A stretch of DNA of 64,000 nucleotides from Monocercomonoides exilis. Lineage: Eukaryota > Preaxostyla > Oxymonadida > Polymastigidae. Location of the stretch: positions 124,001 to 188,000 of the forward strand of contig LSRY02000016.1 of NCBI GenBank assembly GCA_001643675.2, in the 5' to 3' direction. The translations under genes and the position numbers were made by a program. Below, in pieces: positions 55,703 to 64,000 of the stretch (position 1 is the stretch's first letter; each line of letters opens with the position of its first letter). The notes under the pieces were generated by a model, which worked only from the letters and a program-made list of their open reading frames with translations, ran no database searches and was not told the DNA's origin.

Positions 55703-58700
55703 ATGGATCCTACGCAGAAAAAGGCGGAACGTAGATCAGTAACACCTAATTCTACACAGAAAAATTCCGCCGTACCATTGAATACACTCGTTCCACCTCG
55801 TTCTTTGTCTCCTCCAATAAAACCCCGTGCAAAAAATTATATTGAAGGAAAATCAAAAAGTACTGTATTCTTTAAAAGAAACTTGGAAAGTACGGGAAGA
55901 TATAGTCCATTTCATCCTCCAAAGAATCTTGAAAAATCAGGAGTTATTCCAATTCGCTTTCATCCACCAACCCTAGACGTATAGAAATTTTGATTTATTT
56001 TGAGACTTTACATTTTTCATTTTCATTTTTTAATGTTTATTGATTTCAACAACAGAGAACTTACTTTGAAGCACCACCCGAAGCAAAATTCAACTTAAAA
56101 ACAATTTTGAAGCCTTTTGAGCAAGTTCAACGTCAAAGTGTTAATTTATCGCAATCTGATACGAGTCAGTTACCACTAACAACTCTTAAAGAAACAACTT
56201 CAAAGAAAACGGATAATGCATTTCTCAACCAACAATATTCTGCATATCCTGATATCTCTCATCAAGCTCCGCTTCCAAATTCAAAAAGAGCATCTTCTTC
56301 GCGAGGGAGTTATGCGTACAATAGAAGGTCATCGTGCCACGATCAAATTTCTTCAAGTTTTGGTGCATCTAGATCTTCTTCACCTGGACTTAATGCAAAT
56401 AAATTACAGAATTCATTTTCTGTATCCTCATCAACTCGACTTCCTCCGCTGGCAGACAAGTTATCTGCAACTGTTTCAGCGTCTCTTCTCTTTCCTTCTC
56501 ACCCCCATTCCAGATCTTCTTCTCCATCTCCACTTGTATCTCAAACTACATCTTCTTCTCCTTCTTCATCACGCTCCATCAGAGATCAACATGAAACGTC
56601 AAACGGTGCATCATCAGAAACAAGATACAGCAAAACAGCTCAGCTTAACAATAACCAGGCACTTGAAGCAGAAGACGAATACCAGGGAGAAGGATACCAG
56701 AGAGATCTGAAGCCCGAAAGCGACTTCATTGAAGATTCTGCATTTCGCCCACATTTTCTCCAAACAGACACGGCACAACAGTCAACGTCGCATCCTGTGA
56801 AAGATTCTTTGAAAGGAACTGCGCCAGGCTTGTCGCCAGTTCCTGGTCTTCAATTCGGAGGCTCGCCGTTCTTGCAGCTCACTCCCTTTGACGACAGGAC
56901 GCTCGCCGGATTCACACCGCGTAATGAAGAAGGGCGGGTGAAGCTGCCAGCAGAAGGCGAGTCGAAATGGCTCACTGCAGAAGGGTGGGAGTGGAGGCCG
57001 TGCACAGTTCTGCGGGCGATCGACGAGCGGAATAGACACAAAACAGCCAATGCGGAACACAAAGCAAAAGAGCTGGGAAAAAACGGAGAAAAAACTACAG
57101 ACAGAACAAATGGCACAGGCACATCAACAGAAGAAGCATTGACACAGGGGCAAATAAGCACAGGAGACAATATGTCTGGACAAGAAACCACAGCACCAAC
57201 TGCAAACAACACCAATCAATCTTCTTCAGCTTCAACCTCGACTTCTTCTTCTTCTGCTTCTGCTTCTTCTTCTTCTCTGTCTATTGATATTCCAACACCT
57301 TTGCCATCCAACTCACTAGATGTCTCTCAAAAGGCACCTTTAAAAAGCCCCAAATCAATCATCGCGCAAACAGCACAACAACTGCAAGATTCCCAACAGC
57401 AGAAGCAATCACAAGACATCAACGGAATATCCATCCCAGCTGACGAGCAGGCTTCTTCCGACCCGTTTGACCAGAACGACCTCAACGGCTTTCTCCCTTC
57501 TACCCGCACCGAATACAGCCCAACTGCGCGTTCTTCGCTGATGTCACCGAAGTCCCCCCACAGTTCAGACGAGTTTGACGGCTCTTCTGAAGCACAGACA
57601 GCTGAGCTGCATCAGCCAACATACTTTCTGATCGAGTGGCATCACATCAAAAAACGCAAAATTGTGTCTCGGCTAAACTTGAGATTTTCCTCAGACGATC
57701 CAGACATTTTCGCAGAGAGGCTGTTTCGCTCTCAACTGTACAGATACAACGCAGAGCAGCGCATTCGCCATGCTATTTCTGTCTCTCTCTTTTCAGCTAA
57801 GACGATGTCTGGCGCTGGATCGAATTCTCCTTCTGGCACTTCTGCCTCTCTTTTGGCTACTGCTTATTCTGTCTCTCCGCTCAGCCAACTGTCCTCTCTG
57901 CAAACAAACAGCCCTTCCTCTTTCTCTTCCTCAGCTGCTGCAGCCATTGCCAGCTCATCTGCAAATACCACTGGCACATCAATTCATCTGTCAGACGAGC
58001 ACGTCTTGCTGATCCTCCTTCGCAGCGGACTGCCACTTCCACACCGCTTTTTGGGAGGCATTGGATTGGATGCACTTGGAGGCCTTTCTGTTGCTGAAGG
58101 GACAATGGCTGCATACACACTGACATCAGCACCGAACTTTCTGACACAGAAAACAAAGGCTATTCAATTGAGGAAAGCATCTAAGCAAACTGGAGCAAGT
58201 CAGATGCAGCAAATTGACATTGAGAAGATCCACCAGCTGCAAAGGAAAGCGTCGCTGACACACGAAGAGGCTGCTGAGCTGGCTGCGCTGCATCCGTATC
58301 TTCCGTCGTATGTGAAGCCCAATTATTCACCTGAACTTAGCCGCATCCCCGCCGAAGTCATCAATCGGGTGGTTGGAGCACAGTGGTGGAACAGCGCAGC
58401 AACAGCTGTCTCACGAGGGGTGAAAGGGAGAGTGAAGGCACCTCGATTGCGAGTGCATTTGGAGTCGATTCTGCAGCGGTTTGGGGTGAGAGGAGAGGAG
58501 GATGGGACGAACATCGCAATCACAGGGCTTTTGCGAGAGAAGATTAATCCGAGAACAGGAATCATCAAGCATCCCTCGACAGAAGAGCAGAACACGAAGG
58601 TGGTGGATGTGAAGGAGCAGGTGGAGAAGATGAAGAAGAGGCACTTGGAGAGACAAGGATTTGCAAATGATGAGAAAGGACGAGGAGCTGATGACTCAGA

Positions 58701-61700
58701 AAGAAGCAGTGATGGAGATGAAGATAATGAAGATGAAGAGGAAAGTGAAGATGAATATAACGTTTATTACATTGAAGGGGAGAAAAAGAAAAAGAAGGGA
58801 ACTAAAAATGGAGGGAAAAAAGATAAGAAAAATGAAAAAGGAGAAGATTCCAAGCAGAAAAAAGGTACTGAAAGAGGGAAAAAACAAGGTGAAAACAAAC
58901 CGTTTGTGTCAAGTATTCTTCGTCCAAAGAAAGACAAAGAGACAGACGAAGAGAGACGAAGCAGAAAGCGGCGGACGAAGCTTGTTGCAGCCGAAAGAGA
59001 AAGAAAACGGAGAGAGCGAGAAATACAACTAGCACAGGAGGAAGAGCAGGCTGATGATCCCGATGCGCAGATCCGGAAGAAGTACGCTGAAGGCATCGAA
59101 GGCTTCTTGGAGAAAGACTCAATTCCATATGAAGCGCTTCCACCGTTTTCGTCAGTCATCAACCCGAAGTGGGCGCACCACAGCGGGCTGTCGAATCTCG
59201 GGGTGCATGTGACATCTGACATCTTCATGAAGCCAGATGTATTTGACCGCACAGGACTGACGCCGGAGGAGATGAGACACGTGGCACATATTGGGAAGGT
59301 AGTGGCAGAGTACATGGTGGAGGTGAGGCAGCAGTATGAGTATGTGGTGAAGATGGAGATACACGACTCAATTGCACTGGAGAAACAGGAGCAGAAGAGG
59401 AAAGAGAAACTGCAGCTGAAGAATAGGCTATTTGGAAAATCCAAAGCAATAACAGATGGAAAAGAAGATAACAAAAACGAAAAAGAGAGCAAATATGATA
59501 CTCAAGAAAATGACAATCATGATCCTGATATTGCAAACAATGCTGCTGACGTTTCTATGACTCCATTACAATTATCAGCACAGGCAACTTCACAAACATC
59601 ACCACTTTCATACACTTCTCCATATGCCGCTCTCTTTTCTTCGACATTCACACCCAGATCAATCCAGTCACTTTCTGCCACATCGACTTTCCCGCAAAAC
59701 GCATCCAATATCTCTTCAATGACAGCGGCAGGTTCATCGTCATCATTCTCCTCTCCATCAAGCATTTCCTCCTTCGACGTTACCAATCCGACCTCTGCTC
59801 TTCTCCCTGCCCATCTCAGAACCGTCCCACCACACTCCGAATGGTCTGCCATCGATGAGCTCCTGTCTGTGCGCCACCGCTTCCGCAGCTCCATCCACCA
59901 CCTCCAGCTCACCTTCCACTTATCACACCCAGTCATACTGAAGGCTGCCCAGCGCGCCTGGAGTGCCATCCACGCAATGCAGTTCCGATCTTTCCTGTGG
60001 ATTCCTGCGCCTTTCCCATCGCCCATCGACCCAGACCTGATTCCTCCGCCTCCGAAGATCAAAACACTCGCCATGATGTTTGAGGAGGAAGAGCGGAACC
60101 AGCTGCGGCTGAAGCTGAAGAAGGATGCTGAAGAAGCTTCAAGACAAATAGGAGATGGAGACGATGAAGAAGGAAAGAGCGGAGCAGATGGCACAACCCT
60201 TTCTGGCACTTCTTTGAGGCCTGGCTCGATGAATGCGTCGAAGACAGTCCAGCTGCATGGGCCAATTGGAGCAGACGATGCACTTGCACTTCTCAGCGGA
60301 GGCTCGTTGCACGGTGGCAGCGGACTGTCTGTACTTTCAGTCAGCACAATGTTCAACCCTCCCGTTCGCCCATCGCCAATTCCAGCAGCACCTCCGATGA
60401 TCCCTGCAGGAAATAAAGCAGCGCATCAGACGCTTCCTGTACAGCAATCTGCTTCTGCCTCATCTTCGTCGAACTCTGCAACCAGCACAGACAATGCAGT
60501 CGTCAGCGGATTAGCAACCGTCGACCCAACAACAGGAGCACTGGTGTTTCAGGACTCGCTCACCACAACCGACGAGGATGCGCTTTCGCAGCCAATCCCA
60601 CTCGATTTGCCGCGCTATCGTCGTGCGCTGTCTGCTGCCTTAGACACAGCCATCTCCTTTGTGAATGTGGTGACACTCGAAGCATTAGGCTCATTGGTGA
60701 TGGACGCCCACGAGCGCATTAAGGACAAAGGGAATTTGGCTCGCTCGCAGCCGTTGCTGATGAAGCTGGTGGCTGTTATCAATTACATGCTGGAGCATAC
60801 AGTTGGTTTTACACTGACAGAGTCATTCAGATTGTTCATTGCGATGTTCCGACAGTTCAGAGACTCATTTCCACAGGATTATTTACCGAATATAAGACAA
60901 TCACAGGCACTTGCATTGGAGGAAAGACGAGCAAAAGAGAGAGAAAGAGAAAGAGAGAGGCGAGAAAAGCTCAGAGAAATGAGAAGAATCAGACAGTTAA
61001 AACGGTTGGAAGCACAGATGAAAAGAGAAAACGGAGAATACGGCAGTGGAGATGAGGATGACGCATTGGTATCTTTCTCATCAAGCCAGTCGCCCAGACA
61101 GCCTGAACACTCAACAAGCCCGTTTCAATCAACTCTCAAGAGACAAAACCGGCCATCATCTGCACCGAGGCAGCAGAACACGTTTCTGCATCCATCAGAT
61201 GTCCAGTTCATTGATGATCTTTCAGTGGACAATCCACCAGAATACCAAGGAAGGAGGCACAGGAAGGGCAACACAAGAGACAGCCATCGGATGTACCACT
61301 CGCAAGACCCAGCAGACAGAGGAAGAGGAGGAAGGAGAGATGATCGAGGTGGAGATAACAGAAGCCCTTATGCAATGAACGACCCATTGCGCCAGTTTGC
61401 TTTGCATTCTGCCCTTTCGATGGAGGAAGTTGTGGCGTTAGTGACGAAATGCAGCTCTGAGCTGCCGCCTCTGTTCCTCATCAATGTTGTGATGAAGAAG
61501 TCCACATTTGCCTTCGATCCTCCAATCACCTCGTTCCGCGACGCCACCTGCCGCGCCATCGACAGAGCAGTGCACGTGGCGAATGTGTTTCCTGTGTTTG
61601 AGATTCCTTCTCTGCCTGCACACACCAAAAGGCAATTCCTCAACATCGTGCACGATCAATCGCTGCTCGACTCCTCCCGCTCTGTTGTGAACGCGCTCTT

Positions 61701-64000
61701 TGACGAATTGGAGGCTGGCCCCATCGCCCTTGTTGCCTCGTTCAGCCGCTATGCCCCATTTCTGACGCTTCCACCAGCCGAGTTCCGCAAAGTGCTGTTC
61801 TCTCGCTCCACAGTTGTGAGCGACATTGCCGCAGAAATCAAGTCAATTGAAGCGACACTCGAAGAAGTGGCAGTTAACATTCCACCATTTCTGATTGTTG
61901 GCATCTTCTGCATCGACTTCCGCAAAACAAGACAATCCTTCTTCAATGCACTCGGTGCTCTGAGACAAGAACTGCTGGAGGCGCTCTCAAATGAATGCTC
62001 TGATGAATGCAGATCGATCATCGCAGAATTCAAGGGATATGACGAAGAACTGTCACAGCTTCCGAAAACAACAGAAGAGCTGTTTGCACTGAACAATCGT
62101 GTGGATGAGCTGATGGGCATTATCCAACAGAGAGAAAGAGACATTGCAATGCTTGGCTCTCGCTACAAGGTTCTCGAGTCCTTCCATTTCCCTCCGTCAC
62201 AAGAAGATTCCCAAGTTCGATGGGAATGCTTTGTTGCACCAGCAAAGCTTACAAAGAAGATTCAGGGCCTGCCCCGCATCATCAGATCCCTTCGAGCAGG
62301 AATGGTGGCACAGCTGCAGAAGAGTCAGGAGGCGCTGAAGCAAAGGGTGATTGAACTGACAACCTCTGCATCGCACTTTGATCTTGTGGACGACTTCGAC
62401 CAGGCAGACACACACGCACAGGAGGCAGCGTTGGTTCTGGCGCAGATCGACGAGGCGCGGAGTCTGGCTGAGAAGTATGCGAACCAGGAGGAGATGCTGA
62501 AGCTCCCGCAGCACACACACCCAGAAGCTGATCTGCTGCGAGACACGTTTGAGCCCGTGGCGACACTGTGGAAGGCGATCAGCGAGTGGTCAAAGTGCAC
62601 GTTCACTTGGACAAACACCTCCTTCCACGAAATAGACGCATACAACATCGCAGTCACCACAGACAACATTGAGCAGGTTCTGTCGCGTATCATCGCACTC
62701 TTTGCAGACGACAAGAAGAAGTCCATTTTGGCTGATCTGGCAATGCAGGTGAAGCAGCAGGTCGATGCCTTCCAGACAAGAATACCAATGGTGCTGAAAA
62801 TGTCGAATCCTTCTATTAAGGCACGCCATTGGCAGCTGATTGCAAAGGAAATCCGCAAGCCCATCCAATACGGTGCGCCAGACTTTACTCTGGGGACGAT
62901 GCTGGAGATGAAGCTGGAGAAGTACCCGAAGATCCTAACAATCGCAGACAATGCCACAGCCGAGCATGCAATAGAGACAGGACTCGACCGGATGTCATCT
63001 GAGCTGAGCCAGGCATGCTTCTCTGTGGTGCCCTACAAATCCACAGGCACCTTCGTCATCTCGCAGACCCGCGACATCACAATGCTGATCGACGAGCAGC
63101 GGGCAGCTGTGCAGACATTCCTCTCTTCTCCACTGATCGATCAATACGAGTCCCGTGCGCAGAACTGGCTCGCCATCCTCAGCCGCATCAGCGCTACAGT
63201 CGCTGCGTGGGTGCGCTGCCAGAAGCTGTGGCTGTTCTACGCGCCTGTCTTCCAGGGCGCAGACATCGTCCAGCGGAGGCCACACGAAGTGCGAAAGTTC
63301 CAAGCTGTAGACACCGCCTGGCGTAAGCTGATGGCTGTGGCTGCAAACAACCCCCATGTGCTGGCGGTGTGTGGGCCACAGGGAAGGAGCAAAGCATACT
63401 CCACTCTGGTTGAGTGCAACCAGCTGCTGGAGTCGGTGCGGGTGGGGCTGGGGAAGTATTTGGATGGGAAGCGCATTGCCTTCCCTCGGTTGTACTTCCT
63501 CTCAAACGAGGAGCTGCTCGACCTTCTCTCACGCGCACGCGATCCAACAGAGAACGTGCCGCACATTGCAAAAGTGTTCAACAGTGTGTCTTCAGTCGTG
63601 CTGGCGAACAACAAGATTGTGGCGCTATCGTCTCCAGGCAACGAGAGGTTGCAGTTGCAGAATGAGGTTGTTGTGGAAGGGTTTGATGCTGACCAGTGGC
63701 TGCTTTCGGTGCAGTCCTCGATGAGAGCGACACTCAGCATTCAGATCACAACAGCACTCGCAATGATTGGATATGCCATCACGTCTCAGATGCTCTTCCA
63801 GTCAACTGTTTCTTCCTCTTCCTCTTCTTCCTCTTCAGCATCTTCCTCATCAAACACCACTTCATCCACATTCGCCACTTCATCCACCGCACAACCCATG
63901 TTTTCACCTCAGCCTTCACTTCAATCGTCTCCCTTGGAATCATTTCATTCATCTCATTCATTGGCACAAACAGATGCATTACGAGGTGCCCAAGAACAAA
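55703..64000 (+). CDS. Axonemal dynein heavy chain, N-terminal tail and linker, 3' partial
   Basis: Exon 1 is 55703-55978 (ATG to a GTATAG donor). Exon 2 starts at 56056 after AACAACAG and stays open in frame to the window edge, giving about 2,740 residues. Residues up to about 700 are Ser- and charge-rich and unusual for the family. A Lys/Glu-rich insert lies near residues 940-1090. The dynein N-terminal regions follow: SVINPKWAHHSGLSNLGVH, SIHHLQLTFHLSH, PIPLDLPRYRRALSAAL. The linker shows SNPSIKARHWQLIAKEI (near 62800) and RIAFPRLYFLSNEELLDLLS (near 63470), typical of axonemal, probably single-headed inner-arm, heavy chains. The AAA motor must lie beyond the edge. It powers ciliary beating. 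The exact DNAH class cannot be set from this part. Confidence 0.9.

Noticed and set aside
1-64000. Alternative genetic code with TAA/TAG as Gln, as in some oxymonads and hexamitids
   Set aside because: RPL8, HAP2, TTLL12 and others end at TAA where their families end, and frames of thousands of codons contain no TAG or TAA. The lone TAG at 22019 is better explained otherwise.

Overview
The window is nuclear DNA of a flagellated protist, most likely a metamonad close to the oxymonads (Monocercomonoides/Blattamonas type). The clues are a huge secreted beta-helix receptor ending in a degenerate kinase domain, a family strongly expanded in oxymonads. There is also a TmcB-like multi-pass membrane protein, an axonemal dynein, and compact AT-rich intergenic DNA. 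Exons are often several kb long and are separated by short introns (about 40-280 bp). The code is standard: the RPL8, HAP2 and TTLL12 homologues end at TAA where their families end. The species call is inference; the gene family calls rest on motifs visible in the translations.

Layout. 1-4376 (+): TTLL12-like protein, cut at the left edge. 4377-8571: AT-rich, repeat-filled intergenic block with dispersed repeats, two MITE-like elements, a fold-back element and a broken helix-turn-helix gene. 8572-16110 (+): beta-helix receptor pseudokinase. 16914-18953 (+): unknown protein. 19874-27735 (-): the most unusual gene, which my exon reconstruction joins as kinase domain, disordered region, C2HC finger and four caspase-like domains, with an in-frame TAG. 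27879-30011 (-): Ser-rich coiled-coil protein. About 30346-31757 (-): decayed coiled-coil gene. 32348-33188 (+): small MRH-like membrane protein. 34689-38226 (+): HAP2/GCS1 gamete fusogen. 39089-44622 (-): TmcB-like membrane protein ending in a hemerythrin domain. 44768-49651 (+): ZSWIM2-like SWIM/RING/ZZ/RING protein. 49652-52256: repeats, tRNA-Ala(CGC) and a possible small Cys-rich gene. 52257-54386 (-): GCNA/SprT-like protease. 54577-55414 (+): RPL8. 55703 to the right edge (+): axonemal dynein heavy chain, truncated.

The genes do not form an operon-like unit. Several belong to shared cell themes: cilium and tubulin (dynein heavy chain, TTLL12), sex and germline genome maintenance (HAP2, GCNA, ZSWIM2-like), and membrane sensing (beta-helix pseudokinase, TmcB-hemerythrin, MRH-like). 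The kinase/caspase fusion looks like a signalling or cell-death protein: only the last caspase-like domain keeps the His/Cys dyad, and the kinase domain has lost the catalytic Asp. About half of the introns I could resolve start with GTTTG, usually GTTTGA, so many real exons seem to end in TGA when read without splicing.
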